Below, piece by piece: positions 53,660-62,862 of a stretch of 64,000 bases of DNA (position 1 is the first letter of the stretch; each line of letters opens with the position of its first letter). Below the pieces are notes generated by a model. The model did no database searches, was not told where the DNA came from, and saw nothing but the letters and a program-made list of their open reading frames with translations. The stretch covers positions 3,844,692 to 3,908,691 of the forward strand of contig NZ_CP031093.1 of NCBI RefSeq assembly GCF_004851605.1, written 5' to 3'. A program made the position numbers and the translations under genes. This DNA comes from Hydrocarboniclastica marina (lineage in GTDB: Bacteria; Pseudomonadota; Gammaproteobacteria; Pseudomonadales; Oleiphilaceae).

Positions 53660-54696
53660 AACGTCGGCATCCTTCTGGCCCGGACAATGGCGAGCAGCAC
53701 AGGCGCACCGATCAATGCGGTGACCACGCCAAGCGGCAACTCTGACGGCGCTGCAACCAGTCGGGAGACGGTGTCAGCCAGTACCAGCACCGCTGGGCCT
53801 ACGGGCAGGCAAAGCCAGAGCGTCTTGCGGATATCTGCGCCGGCCAGAGCCCGGGCCAGAAATGGCACTACCATACCGACAAAGACCAGCGGTCCGGCCA
53901 GTGCGGTGGCAGCGCCAACCAGAAGCGCAACCGCGAGCACTACCAGCAGGCGAACGCGGCCCGGGTGTTGCCCTAACCCGACCGCCACGCGCTCGCCCAG
54001 TGTTAGCGACGCCAGTGGTTGCGCCACTGCGACCACGATCACCCCGCCCAGCAGCAGCGTTGGCAGCGCCGCCAGCAGTTGAGGCCACTGCCGACCAGCA
54101 ATACTGCCCGTGACCCAGAAACGTATTTCGTCGGCAGCACGCTGGTCCGCGAGCATCAGCAGAGAGGTCAAGGCCAGCAACAGGCCGGACAAGGTAGCAC
54201 CAGCGAGCACCAGTCGGATGGGGTCATTACCCAGACCCTTCATGCGTGCCGCAGCAATGACGAAGGAACAGCCTGCCAGCGCACCCCCCTGGGCGACCAG
54301 CGTAGTCAGGGTGACTGTACTCGCGCCCAGCATGATCGCCAGCGATACGGCAAAGGCACTGCCGGCGCTGACCCCGAGCAGTCCCGGCTCGGCCAACGGG
54401 TTTCGGGTCAAAGCCTGCAGCAGGGCCCCTGCAACCCCCAGGGCCAGCCCGGTAGTGATGCCCACGGCAAGCCGGGGCAGGCGCAGCTCAACCAGCACAA
54501 ACCGGGCTTCTTCGCTGCCGCCACCGCCCAGCGCTGCCAGAGCGTCCGCAATCGGCACCGGCCCGGCGCCCAGTATCAGACTGGCGCCGGCGGTCATAAG
54601 CAGCACCAACACAGCGAGACCGAACGCTTTCGTGCAGACACTTTGGGGGCGCGTGGTCATCGTTCGTCGCACTGACTGCTCTGGCGCCTCGGACAC
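53656..54696 (-). CDS. FecCD-family siderophore permease (first of two)
   Basis: The 346-residue protein has the same FecCD fold: VELRLPRLAVGITTGLALGV, LLGVSAGSAFAVSLAIML and GPLVFVGMVVPFLARALAGA. Together with the overlapping second permease it forms a heterodimeric channel. The first possible start is a GTG at 54696; an ATG at 54660 gives a product 12 residues shorter. Neither has a clear ribosome-binding site. The binding protein gene lies 7 bp upstream. Confidence 0.93.
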   Translation of the reverse strand: MSEAPEQSVRRTMTTRPQSVCTKAFGLAVLVLLMTAGASLILGAGPVPIADALAALGGGGSEEARFVLVELRLPRLAVGITTGLALGVAGALLQALTRNPLAEPGLLGVSAGSAFAVSLAIMLGASTVTLTTLVAQGGALAGCSFVIAAARMKGLGNDPIRLVLAGATLSGLLLALTSLLMLADQRAADEIRFWVTGSIAGRQWPQLLAALPTLLLGGVIVVAVAQPLASLTLGERVAVGLGQHPGRVRLLVVLAVALLVGAATALAGPLVFVGMVVPFLARALAGADIRKTLWLCLPVGPAVLVLADTVSRLVAAPSELPLGVVTALIGAPVLLAIVRARRMPTL

Positions 54697-54703
54697 TGCT
54701 GCG

Positions 54704-55765
54704 TCAAGGCTTGCGGCCGCTGACCGCAGCCGCTACGGCGTCCAGGATCTGCCCGGCCACGAGAGGGCCCGAAGCACTCGTCCACTCCTGACCATCCACC
54801 GCAACAACCTGCCCGTTTTCTACTGCCTGCAGGCGACGGAAAGCAGGCGACCTGGAAGCCGCGTCCAGTGCTTCTTTGCCGTCTTTGTTCAGCGTCGCCA
54901 GAAACAGCCAGCTCTGGTCGATGGCGGAGAGGTTCTCCTCGCTTAGCGGGTGACTGTGAGGCCGCCCCGCGTTGACCAGCCCGGCGTCGCTGACGTCAAA
55001 GCCGACAGCGGCCAGTAACGTGGCCGAGAAAATCCCCGGGCTCATGACAAGGGCGCCCTGGGGCATCCAGCGGACAATAGCTGCATCCCGCTGCCCTTCG
55101 GGCACATTGGCAGCCACCAGCTTCGCCACCTCAGCGATGCGTCGCTGCACCTTATCGATTGCGGCCTCACCCTGCGCCTCACGCCCTAGCGCCCTGGCAA
55201 AAATTCGTGTCTCCCTGATCCAGCTATCGCTCTGATACGGGGGCACGTCCGGTGCCACCGTTGGCGCGATCAACGAAAGCAACCGGTACTGCTGGGGGCT
55301 GGTCCAGCCCGGTGCAAGGATAATGTCCGGTTGCGATGCGAGCACCGCCTCCAGGTTGGTTTCCCCGGGCGCGCCGACAATCTCGATATCGTCAGCCAAC
55401 GGCTGGATATAGCTGGCTACCGAGGTCCCACCGCGGGTGATAACCGCGCCCACTGGCTCGGCGCCCGTAGCGATTGCCGTGTCCAGCGCGCCTTCGTACA
55501 GGGTCACAACACGCTCGGGGACGCCCGCTACCTCAACTGGTCCAAAAACCGTTTCGATACTGCGGGCATCTGGCCCGGCGTCTGATCGGGCCAGAGCAGT
55601 CGGGCTGGCCAGGGCGACTGTGCTAGCCGCGATGACTGTGCAAGCCGCGGAGACTGTGCAAGCCGCGATTACTAGGTGAACTAGGGCGACTAAGCGAGCG
55701 ACGGTAGGCTGCCGGGCTCTACCGGCTTGCCGTGAATGTTTGAGCAACTGTCTAATGATGGTCAT
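54704..55765 (-). CDS. Periplasmic Fe-siderophore-binding protein (FecB/FepB-like)
   Basis: The 353-residue protein has an N-terminal hydrophobic signal (about 22-50) rich in repeated ACTVSA and ACTVIA segments, then the class III binding-protein domain with FGPVEVAGVPERVVTLYEGALDTAIATGA and ILAPGWTSPQQYRLLSLIAP. The TVSA-type repeat (CTVSAACTVIAASTV) looks like a short internal duplication in the signal region. It delivers a siderophore to the two permeases encoded directly downstream. It lies 63 bp from the TonB receptor gene and is likely in the same operon. Confidence 0.92.
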   Translation of the reverse strand: MTIIRQLLKHSRQAGRARQPTVARLVALVHLVIAACTVSAACTVIAASTVALASPTALARSDAGPDARSIETVFGPVEVAGVPERVVTLYEGALDTAIATGAEPVGAVITRGGTSVASYIQPLADDIEIVGAPGETNLEAVLASQPDIILAPGWTSPQQYRLLSLIAPTVAPDVPPYQSDSWIRETRIFARALGREAQGEAAIDKVQRRIAEVAKLVAANVPEGQRDAAIVRWMPQGALVMSPGIFSATLLAAVGFDVSDAGLVNAGRPHSHPLSEENLSAIDQSWLFLATLNKDGKEALDAASRSPAFRRLQAVENGQVVAVDGQEWTSASGPLVAGQILDAVAAAVSGRKP

Positions 55766-55828
55766 TGTGATCGTTTCTCCGTTCCAGCCAGAATCTCAGA
55801 GCGCGGACCCCAGCGTCCGCGGGCCTGT

Positions 55829-57808
55829 TCAGAAGCCAATATTCAGCGCCAGCCAGTAACGTCGACCATCCTCAACCAGACCGTATTCTTCGGTGGTGAC
55901 AGATTTATCGAGCAGGTTATAGACCCCGGCCTTAACTTCGGCCTCGTCAGTCAGTTGGTAGCCCAGCCCGGTATCCACCAGGGTGTACGAGGGCGCCACC
56001 AGTGCATCCTGGGAGGGCCCGGTATTGGGCTGGCTTTCTTCGCCGCGGTAAGTGGCCGATAGCCAGGGTGAGACGCGTTCGTTGAGGAACCAGCGCAGGG
56101 ACACTGTGGCAATATGCTTGGGCAACTGGGTCAGTGGCTCGCCCTCGTATTCACCGGATTTCTGTTCGGAATCGGTGTAGGTATAGCTGGTGTCGATCTC
56201 GAGGCTGCTGATGATAGGTGCGCGCAAAGCAAACTCCACGCCCCGGGTAATGGCTTCGTCCACGTTGACGCGCGTGGTCGGATCGGAGCCAAACTGGTTG
56301 GGTCCGTCTGTGCAGACAGTGGCTGGGCAGGCGACGCGGGTAATTTTGTCTTCAAAGTCATTATGAAAAACGGTCACGTTGCTGCTGAAGCCACCCGGTA
56401 CCCGATAGTGCAGGGAAATTTCCTTGGACACGGAGGTCTCAGGCTCCAGATCCGGGTTGCCGTAGACGTCCCCACCCCGGCTGATCTGGCCCCAGTCCGG
56501 CGTCACTTCGCGAAGATTTGGCGAACGGAAGCCCGTGGACACGCCGCCTTTGACCGTCCAGCGCGGCGCAAAGCCCCATACTCCGTAGAGCCTTGGGCTG
56601 ACATGGCTGCCATAATTCTCATCATCATCCAGGCGCACCCCGCCGGTCAGCGAGAAGTCTTCTGTTAACAGCCACTCATCCTCTGCAAACAAAGCCCATT
56701 GGGAACCCTCCACCCGGGTCCGGTCGGAAATCTGGTTAGTGGTCTGATCCTTCAACTCTTCTTCTTCATAGCTGGTGCCAAGGGAAACGATGTGGTCGCC
56801 TAGCGGGACCACAACACTGGACTTGGCGAGCGTGTTGGTGATCTCGATATCACGGCTTTCGTTATGGGTGGATTCACGCTGGACATAGGAATCCGTGTTC
56901 CCAAAGGACCATCGTCCAGTATGAGACAGCGCGTAGAACTTACGGAAATGCTCGGATTCTGAGTCAGAACAGCCGCCTCTGCCACAGTCTTCCGTGGGCT
57001 CGGAGACCCCCATGAAGCCGCGCCGGTGCTGGTCGACGATGCCGCTTTCCAGCATGAAGTCATGGTCCTCGGTGGGGGTGAAGGAAAGCCGGCCGGTAAC
57101 ACTCTGCAGCTGCTTTTCCTCATAGCCGTCGATGATCTGATCTTCCTCTCGGGTGTACTGCCGGCCATAGATCTGCAGACCCAGCAGATCGGTCGCGAGC
57201 GGCCCGCCAACAAAGAAGTTGGTCTGGTAGATATTGCCAGAATCCTGATCTTCCTGCAGAACCGTGTCCAGCTGCAGCTCCCCGCCCCACTGCTGAGGCA
57301 CTTTGCGGGTAATCACGTTGATGACGCCGCCGAGTGCGTCCGAGCCATACAGCGTCGACATGGGCCCGCGAATGACCTCGATGCGTTCAATTGCACCCAT
57401 CGGTGGCAGCCAGTCCTGCTCAAACCCGGCGCTGCCATTGGGTCGGCTCTCCCGGCTGGACACCCGCTTGCCATCCACCAGCATCAGCGTGTAGCTGCTG
57501 GGCATCCCGCGCATGGTGATATCCGCCCCTCTGTCGCCGGAGCCGCCGCCAGTAACAATCACCCCGGGCACATCTCTCAGTACATCAGTGACATCCCGAA
57601 ACGCACCGCGCTCGATCTCTTCCCGGCTGATGACGCTGATAGAGGCCGGCGCGTCCACCACCTGTTGCTCGTAGCCGCTGGCGGTAACCACCAGCTCGTC
57701 GAGGACCAACGGCTCCTGGGCTGCGAGTCCGAGCGATGTCAGGCTCAACGAGACCAGCGAAACCAGAGGCAAGGGCCTGGGGGCGTGAACGGAAAACGGT
57801 GATTTCAT
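55829..57808 (-). CDS. TonB-dependent siderophore receptor
   Basis: The 659-residue protein has a signal peptide (PLVSLVSLSLTSLGLAAQ), a plug domain (VDAPASISVISREEIERGAF, LRDVPGVIVTGGGSGDRGAD, IERIEVIRGPMSTLYGSDAL, GGVINVITRKV) and a 22-strand barrel ending in a C-terminal phenylalanine (YWLALNIGF). It resembles FepA/CirA/ViuA receptors for catecholate siderophores, but the ligand is not certain. A good Fur box lies 35-59 bp upstream of its start. It is transcribed with the binding protein, permeases and ATPase and is divergent from a LysR gene. Confidence 0.94.
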   Translation of the reverse strand: MKSPFSVHAPRPLPLVSLVSLSLTSLGLAAQEPLVLDELVVTASGYEQQVVDAPASISVISREEIERGAFRDVTDVLRDVPGVIVTGGGSGDRGADITMRGMPSSYTLMLVDGKRVSSRESRPNGSAGFEQDWLPPMGAIERIEVIRGPMSTLYGSDALGGVINVITRKVPQQWGGELQLDTVLQEDQDSGNIYQTNFFVGGPLATDLLGLQIYGRQYTREEDQIIDGYEEKQLQSVTGRLSFTPTEDHDFMLESGIVDQHRRGFMGVSEPTEDCGRGGCSDSESEHFRKFYALSHTGRWSFGNTDSYVQRESTHNESRDIEITNTLAKSSVVVPLGDHIVSLGTSYEEEELKDQTTNQISDRTRVEGSQWALFAEDEWLLTEDFSLTGGVRLDDDENYGSHVSPRLYGVWGFAPRWTVKGGVSTGFRSPNLREVTPDWGQISRGGDVYGNPDLEPETSVSKEISLHYRVPGGFSSNVTVFHNDFEDKITRVACPATVCTDGPNQFGSDPTTRVNVDEAITRGVEFALRAPIISSLEIDTSYTYTDSEQKSGEYEGEPLTQLPKHIATVSLRWFLNERVSPWLSATYRGEESQPNTGPSQDALVAPSYTLVDTGLGYQLTDEAEVKAGVYNLLDKSVTTEEYGLVEDGRRYWLALNIGF

Positions 57809-57842
57809 TGCGACAGCTCCAGCAGTGGCACTCCAATTGATC

Positions 57843-57867
57843 GCGAATGATAATGTTTCCCATTAGC
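57843..57867. promoter_or_regulatory. Fur box between TonB receptor and LysR genes
   Basis: GCGAATGATAATGTTTCCCATT, followed by AGC, matches the extended Fur motif GCAAATGATAATGATTCTCATTTGC at 21 of 25 positions. It is placed in the 112-bp divergent region, so it can control both the TonB receptor operon and the LysR gene. This is the best of the four Fur-like sites in the window. Confidence 0.75.
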
Positions 57868-57920
57868 GACAAGAAGGTGATAAGCTGGCACACGCTGTTG
57901 CAGAAAGTGGAACTCTTCTC

Positions 57921-58868
57921 ATGTATGACCTCAAAGAGCTTGAAGCCTTTGCTGCTGTGGTGGCGTCAGGGAGTCTGAGTCTGACTTCCCGTGAGATGAA
58001 CCTGCCCAAGTCCACGCTGAGTCGCCGCATACGGCAGCTGGAAGCCAGTATTGGCCAGCCCCTGCTAAGGCGGGAGGCCAACCAGCTCACGCCCAACGAC
58101 GCCGGGCTCATCTTCTATAAATACTGCGTGGAGATGCTCACGCTGGCGCGGCAGAGCGCAGAGGCGCTGAACGAATTACGTCGGGAGGTCACCGGCGAGT
58201 TGGTCATTCGGTCCCATGAGGCACTGATGCGCGGTTGGCTGGCCCAGGCAGTGGAACGCTTCATGTCTCAGCATCAGGCAGTCAACATACGCGTGCACAC
58301 CCAAACCAGCGCGCCATCGGGCCAGGCTGGCCATAAGAGTCGTGATAGTGGGGGGCGCGACAACATCTGTCTGTGGTTAGGGCAACTGGGGCAAAGCCCC
58401 CTGCGGCAGGAATTGCTGGGGTCCCTGAGCCAGGGCATCTATGCCCATCCCGACTATCTTGATGCCCACGGCCGACCCGAAACGCCCAATGATCTGCACA
58501 GGCATCACTGGATTAATCGGCTTGGCAGACCCGACGGCACCAAGGCCCTGGCGCTCCACCACAGTGTCCACGGCGCCTTTGCAATGCAGCCGCCCGCCAC
58601 CTGTATCCAGTTCGACCAGTACTGCCTGCAAGGGGATGCAATCGTCCGCAAACAGGGCCTGGGGCTTTTGCCCCACTGGATGGTGGAACAGCGACTACGG
58701 GCGCATCCGGGTACGCTGGAGTTGTGCCTGCCGGAGTGGCAAGGTCCCGCCCTGCCGGTCTGGCTGCTCTACCCCCACGGCACGTTACCCCGCCGCACCC
58801 GGGCATTTCTGACGCATCTGCGCGAAGCGCTGCCCGCTGGCTGGAATAGCCAGCAGCACGCCGCCTGA
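57921..58868 (+). CDS. LysR-family transcriptional regulator
   Basis: The 315-residue protein starts MYDLKELEAFAAVVASGSLS, then LTSREMNLPKSTLSRRIRQL, a LysR winged helix-turn-helix, followed by a substrate-binding domain with GLGLLPHWMVEQRLRAHPGT. It is divergent from the TonB receptor operon and shares a Fur box with it, which suggests that it controls siderophore uptake. LysR control of siderophore receptors is less usual than AraC-type control. Its inducer is unknown; it may respond to the imported siderophore. Confidence 0.9.
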   Translation: MYDLKELEAFAAVVASGSLSLTSREMNLPKSTLSRRIRQLEASIGQPLLRREANQLTPNDAGLIFYKYCVEMLTLARQSAEALNELRREVTGELVIRSHEALMRGWLAQAVERFMSQHQAVNIRVHTQTSAPSGQAGHKSRDSGGRDNICLWLGQLGQSPLRQELLGSLSQGIYAHPDYLDAHGRPETPNDLHRHHWINRLGRPDGTKALALHHSVHGAFAMQPPATCIQFDQYCLQGDAIVRKQGLGLLPHWMVEQRLRAHPGTLELCLPEWQGPALPVWLLYPHGTLPRRTRAFLTHLREALPAGWNSQQHAA

Positions 58869-58945
58869 ACTCACCCCAACCCGTTGCTGTTTGCGGAACA
58901 GCACGTCCAAACTTCTGCCTTCACAGCCGTGGTAATGTCCTGCCC

Positions 58946-58966
58946 GATGATAGTGATTCCCATATG
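58946..58966. promoter_or_regulatory. Probable Fur box upstream of the siderophore-binding protein gene
   Basis: GATGATAGTGATTCCCATATG agrees with AATGATAATGATTCTCATTTG at 17 of 21 positions. It lies 26-46 bp before the start codon of the FatB/CeuE-like gene, consistent with direct iron repression of that gene. Confidence 0.65.
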
Positions 58967-58991
58967 AGACGCAGACTCACCAGGAGATTCC

Positions 58992-59864
58992 ATGAAGGTC
59001 GCTAAGACAGTTGCCGTTGCAGTAGCACTCAGCACATCCATGGCCTTAGCGCCCGTCGCGCTGGCCCAGGCGGCCAACCCAAGCCTTATCAGCTATGACC
59101 TCGGCAGTCTCGATACGCTCGACGCCCTCGACCTCAGTGCCCAGGTAAAGGCCGTGCCAAAACAAAGCCTTCCCGAATACCTGAGCCATTATGCCAGCGA
59201 TGAATACGCCGACGCCGGCAGCCTGAAGTCCCCCGACGTCGAGGCGATACGCAAGCTGCGACCCGACCTGGTGCTGGTCACGGGACGTCAGGGCGAGATA
59301 GCGGAAGAAATCCGAAAAGTCGCCACGGTAAAGGACGTCAGCATGCCCGAAGGCGAGTTCGCCGACGCCGTGTCCGACCGAGTCATGAGGCTGGCGGAGC
59401 GTTACGGCGCTGAAGACCAGGCCCAGGCCGCCCTGAAAGACCTTTGGATCCATACGGAAAAACAGCAGCTGGCCATCCAGGGCAAACCGGAAGTTCTCGT
59501 GGTGACCCACAACTCCGGCAGCTTCAGCCAGCGCCAGGAGCCGGTCGTCGCCGAACTGCTGAAGCTCCCAGCCCCAGCCGTACCCGAGCAGGTAGAGCCG
59601 GTCACCCGAGGAACCCGAACGTTCATCCCGCTTACAGCAGAAAATATGGTCGCAATGGCGCCCGACGTGCTCCTGATCGTCGACCGCAGCGCCGCCATTG
59701 GCGATGAGCCGCTGGACAGGCAGAAGCTGATACAGGACCTCGCAGCACAAGGCGGCAAAGACATTAAGGTAGAAGTGCTGTCCCCCGGACTCTGGTATCT
59801 GTCGGGTGGCGGGCTGCAGAGTGTGCGGTTGCAGGTCGATGAAGTTGTGGCGGCACTTCAGTGA
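58992..59864 (+). CDS. Siderophore ABC transporter substrate-binding protein (FatB/CeuE-like)
   Basis: The 290-residue protein has a signal peptide (KTVAVAVALSTSMALAPVAL, AQA). The class III binding domain has VEAIRKLRPDLVLVTGRQGE, PEVLVVTHNSGSFSQRQ and DVLLIVDRSAAIGDEPLDRQ, resembling FatB/CeuE/VctP-type proteins for carboxylate or catecholate siderophores. A Fur box and GGAG lie upstream of the ATG. No permease or ATPase follows, so it must work with transporters encoded elsewhere, perhaps with the FecCD system on the other side of the LysR gene. Confidence 0.87.
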   Translation: MKVAKTVAVAVALSTSMALAPVALAQAANPSLISYDLGSLDTLDALDLSAQVKAVPKQSLPEYLSHYASDEYADAGSLKSPDVEAIRKLRPDLVLVTGRQGEIAEEIRKVATVKDVSMPEGEFADAVSDRVMRLAERYGAEDQAQAALKDLWIHTEKQQLAIQGKPEVLVVTHNSGSFSQRQEPVVAELLKLPAPAVPEQVEPVTRGTRTFIPLTAENMVAMAPDVLLIVDRSAAIGDEPLDRQKLIQDLAAQGGKDIKVEVLSPGLWYLSGGGLQSVRLQVDEVVAALQ

Positions 59865-60225
59865 ACAGCCGCCTTGCTGAGCGGGTCGCAACTTAAAGAC
59901 CAGCGCCGGCCAACGCGCAGCAGGACCTCCTTCCGATAGGGATGTCGGCAAGATCTCTGTACCCGCTCCAGTCTCACGAGCTACGTTGAGCGGACTGTCG
60001 GCGTTGTCGCGTTCTCGGATAGATGACGCGCTAATTGCCCGGCGCTGCGGCTCAGTTAGGACTACTACACTCTTAGAAACGAACAACCAGAGCCACGTGA
60101 TCAGGGCTTTGCCAGCCAACGGAAAGTGGCGTCGAGTACCCATATGACTTCCGGTGCTGGGATAGATGCGCCAGCATAGATCTGCGGCTAAACTGCCGCC
60201 ACTGCGCCCAGGAATGCCGCTCGCC
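59865..60225. other. Gene-poor stretch between the binding-protein and methyltransferase genes
   Basis: About 360 bp. The minus-strand frame crossing this part (continuing through the binding-protein gene) has the composition of a shadow, not of a gene. No terminator hairpin, RNA gene or promoter element stands out. Confidence 0.5.
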
Positions 60226-60984
60226 ATGACCGCCAACGCCCTCTACACCGACCTGTCCGCCTACTACGATCTGATGTGCGCGGATATCGACTACAGGACC
60301 CAAAGCCAGGGCGTACACAGGCTCAACCGCATTTTCGGCAACGGCAGCAGCCTTCATCTCGACCTCGCCTGCGGGACCGGACCGCATGTGCGCCACTTCC
60401 TCGACCTGGGCTATGCGAGCACTGGCCTGGACATCAACGAGCCCATGCTGGACAAAGCCCGGCTGCGCTGCCCCGAGGCCCAGTTTATACGGCAGGACAT
60501 GGGTGACTTCAGTGTCGAGGAACCGGCCGACCTGATCACCTGCTTTTTATATTCGATCCATTACAACCAAGGGCTTGAGCGCCTCGAAAGTTGTTTCGCC
60601 TGCGTTTATGAGGCCCTGGCAGCCGATGGGGTTTTCTGCTTCAACGTGGTCGACAAGAACAGGATCGACAACAGCGCCTCCGTAAGACATGCGGCAGACC
60701 ACGACGACAGTCACTTTGTGTTCCGCTCCGGCTGGCACTACCCGGGCAATGGTCACCGGCAGTCTCTCAAGCTCCGCATTGATAAAACCACGGCAGAGCT
60801 GACCCAGTCATGGCAGGACGAGCATCCCATGGTCGCGCTGGGTTTTGGGGAACTGCAACAGATGCTCCGACCCTGGTTCGACGTCCATCTACTTGAGCAT
60901 GAGTATGACCGGATTGCGCCATGGGACGGCGTATCAGGTAATGCCCTGGTGGTCTGCGTAAAAAGGCCCGTCAGGCTTTCTTGA
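60226..60984 (+). CDS. Class I SAM-dependent methyltransferase
   Basis: The protein is about 252 residues from [20 protein letters not shown]. Motif [20 protein letters not shown] binds [23 protein letters not shown] and [18 protein letters not shown] (here within [11 protein letters not shown]) complete the fold. It is a methyltransferase 11/25-type enzyme of unknown substrate, cytoplasmic. An ATG 12 nt upstream (MPLAMTANA) has AGGA too close; the chosen start fits the family. Its 3' end overlaps the convergent yjdM gene by 14 bp. Confidence 0.85.
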   Translation: MTANALYTDLSAYYDLMCADIDYRTQSQGVHRLNRIFGNGSSLHLDLACGTGPHVRHFLDLGYASTGLDINEPMLDKARLRCPEAQFIRQDMGDFSVEEPADLITCFLYSIHYNQGLERLESCFACVYEALAADGVFCFNVVDKNRIDNSASVRHAADHDDSHFVFRSGWHYPGNGHRQSLKLRIDKTTAELTQSWQDEHPMVALGFGELQQMLRPWFDVHLLEHEYDRIAPWDGVSGNALVVCVKRPVRLS

Positions 60985-61312
60985 CGAATTCGGATTTCAG
61001 CTTCATTGGCCCGATGCCGTCGACCTTGCAGTCGATATCATGGTCGCCCTCGACCAGCCGGATATTCTTGACCTTGGTGCCGACCTTCACCACCAGGGAC
61101 GAGCCTTTTACCTTCAGGTCTTTTATAACCGTGACCGTATCGCCATCGGCCAGCGTGTTCCCGTTAGCGTCCCTGACCCCAGGTTCGTCAGCTGCGTTGC
61201 CCGGATCCTCTTCGGTTTTCCACTCGTGGCCGCACTCGGGGCAGACGAAGAATACGCCGTCTTCATAGCTGAACTCTGACTGGCACTGCGGGCAAGGAGG
61301 AAGTTCACTCAT
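60971..61312 (-). CDS. YjdM/PhnA-like zinc-ribbon protein
   Basis: The 113-residue protein starts [20 protein letters not shown], then [11 protein letters not shown] (a CPxC and CPxC zinc ribbon) and a C-terminal SH3-like domain: [40 protein letters not shown]. This is the family of E. coli YjdM (PhnA), once linked to phosphonate use, with uncertain function. A longer frame adds 20 residues without support. Its 3' end overlaps the methyltransferase gene by 14 bp on the opposite strand. Confidence 0.92.
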   Translation of the reverse strand: MSELPPCPQCQSEFSYEDGVFFVCPECGHEWKTEEDPGNAADEPGVRDANGNTLADGDTVTVIKDLKVKGSSLVVKVGTKVKNIRLVEGDHDIDCKVDGIGPMKLKSEFVKKA

Positions 61313-61433
61313 GATAGGTTCACTTGGTGAGTTGGTTATTTTGCAGACGTTCAGCGGGACTGTGTAGCGCAACGCTTGCCGGGAGCAGCAAAGTGTAACC
61401 GATGTTTCGTCGCGTGGAAGCGGTTACGACGCC

Positions 61434-62633
61434 TCACGAACGCATGACTCGCCTCACAAACACAGGCCCCACCAGCTCAAACAAAATGGTGGAGGCCACC
61501 ACAACGGGCAGCAGGCTGTCGCGATACGCTGGAAAACGCTCGGCCGCCAGCAGTGCCATGCCAAGGGCCACGCCCGCCTGCGGCGTTAATGCCAGACCGA
61601 TATTCCGTGGCAGTGATTGGGCTCTCCTGCGGTTGCAGATCACGGCCAGGTACCCCCCGACCACCCGCCCGACAAGGCGTAGAATGACGTAAGCGCAGGT
61701 CAGGCCAATGGCATCATCAATCTGGTAAAGATCGACACTCGCCCCCGAAAGCACGAAGAAAAACACCAGGAACGGCCATTCTATATGCTCAATCTCTCTG
61801 AATGACCGGGTGTGGTGGTGGGACAGATTCGCAACCATACAGCCTGCAACCATGGATGCCAGAAGCGCTGAGACGTCAAGCAGCGTCGAGAGTCCGGTCA
61901 GCAAGAGAATCAGGGCGATTGCTTCAACCTGCGTCGGCTCGCCGGGCCTTAGCCGGCCCGTCAGCTTGGCGGCCGGCATACCAACCATGGTCCCCAGCAC
62001 TATAGCGCCGCCCAGCTCCCAGAGGGCATGCAGCAGGGCCACCTGGCCATCGTTGCTTATAACCCAGCCAAGCATGGCCATACTCAGACCAAAAACCACT
62101 ATTCCCCAGCCATCATCAATCGCGACGATGCCCAGGATAACTTTAGCCCGCAGCCCGGTATCGCCGCTCTCGCGCACGGTCTCTGACACGGCAGCGGGGT
62201 CGGTAGCAACTGAAATCGCCGCGAGCGCGACGGCAACCACGAGCGGGAAACCCAGCAGACTCAAACCACCCCCGACTACCAGCCCGCCGCCGATAATCAC
62301 GAAGAGAGACGTAATCAGAATGAGAGGGCCGGTGTCGCGCAGGCGGTCAACCGTCAGCTCGCTGCCCAGCAGGAACGCCACCATAACCAGCGCAAGCTGT
62401 GTCAGCGGAGCGCTCAGTCCACCCAATATGTCGCCGCTCGCAGCGCCTAACCAGACCTGATGCACCACGGCAATGCCGACGCCGATCAGCATCAGAATGG
62501 ATATTCGCGGCACCCGCGTTCGGCGGGCCAGAGTATCAGCGAAAATGCTGAGGGAAAGGATAACCCCCAACAGGACAATATTCAGTGTGGCTTGGGAGGC
62601 CTCTGCCAGCCAGCCCTGGAAATGCTCAAGCAT
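61434..62633 (-). CDS. Cation/proton antiporter (CPA2 family)
   Basis: The 399-residue protein has about 12 membrane segments. It has VALAAISVATDPAAVSETVRE and GIVAIDDGWGIVVFGLSMAM, with conserved aspartates in helices 5 and 6 used for cation/H+ exchange. IPMLIGVGIAV-like sequence follows the N-terminus. The set resembles KefB/NapA-type antiporters. No TrkA regulatory domain is fused, which points to Na+/H+ exchange rather than KefC type; specificity is inference. No operon partner is seen. Confidence 0.87.
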   Translation of the reverse strand: MLEHFQGWLAEASQATLNIVLLGVILSLSIFADTLARRTRVPRISILMLIGVGIAVVHQVWLGAASGDILGGLSAPLTQLALVMVAFLLGSELTVDRLRDTGPLILITSLFVIIGGGLVVGGGLSLLGFPLVVAVALAAISVATDPAAVSETVRESGDTGLRAKVILGIVAIDDGWGIVVFGLSMAMLGWVISNDGQVALLHALWELGGAIVLGTMVGMPAAKLTGRLRPGEPTQVEAIALILLLTGLSTLLDVSALLASMVAGCMVANLSHHHTRSFREIEHIEWPFLVFFFVLSGASVDLYQIDDAIGLTCAYVILRLVGRVVGGYLAVICNRRRAQSLPRNIGLALTPQAGVALGMALLAAERFPAYRDSLLPVVVASTILFELVGPVFVRRVMRS

Positions 62634-62862
62634 GGGAACTGTCCGGTCGTCGCCTGCGTCAGAGGTTTGGTTGCGGTCGATCCATGGTTCGATCTTTTCA
62701 ATGATCGGTATTGATTGGCCCGGTACTGGCTGTTCTGCACTGGCTATTGTTCAGCACTAGCTGCAGGTTATACATTAGTTGCAGCGCCTCCGAAAACCAC
62801 GGCGCGATTCTCCGTCCGCTCGCGATGAGCGAAAACAATCTGCGAGCTCGAAGCGGACCATC

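Noticed and set aside
59046-60236. Minus-strand open frame of 396 codons over the siderophore-binding protein and following gap
   Set aside because: Shadow frame; no domain, and the plus-strand gene has a signal peptide and Fur box.
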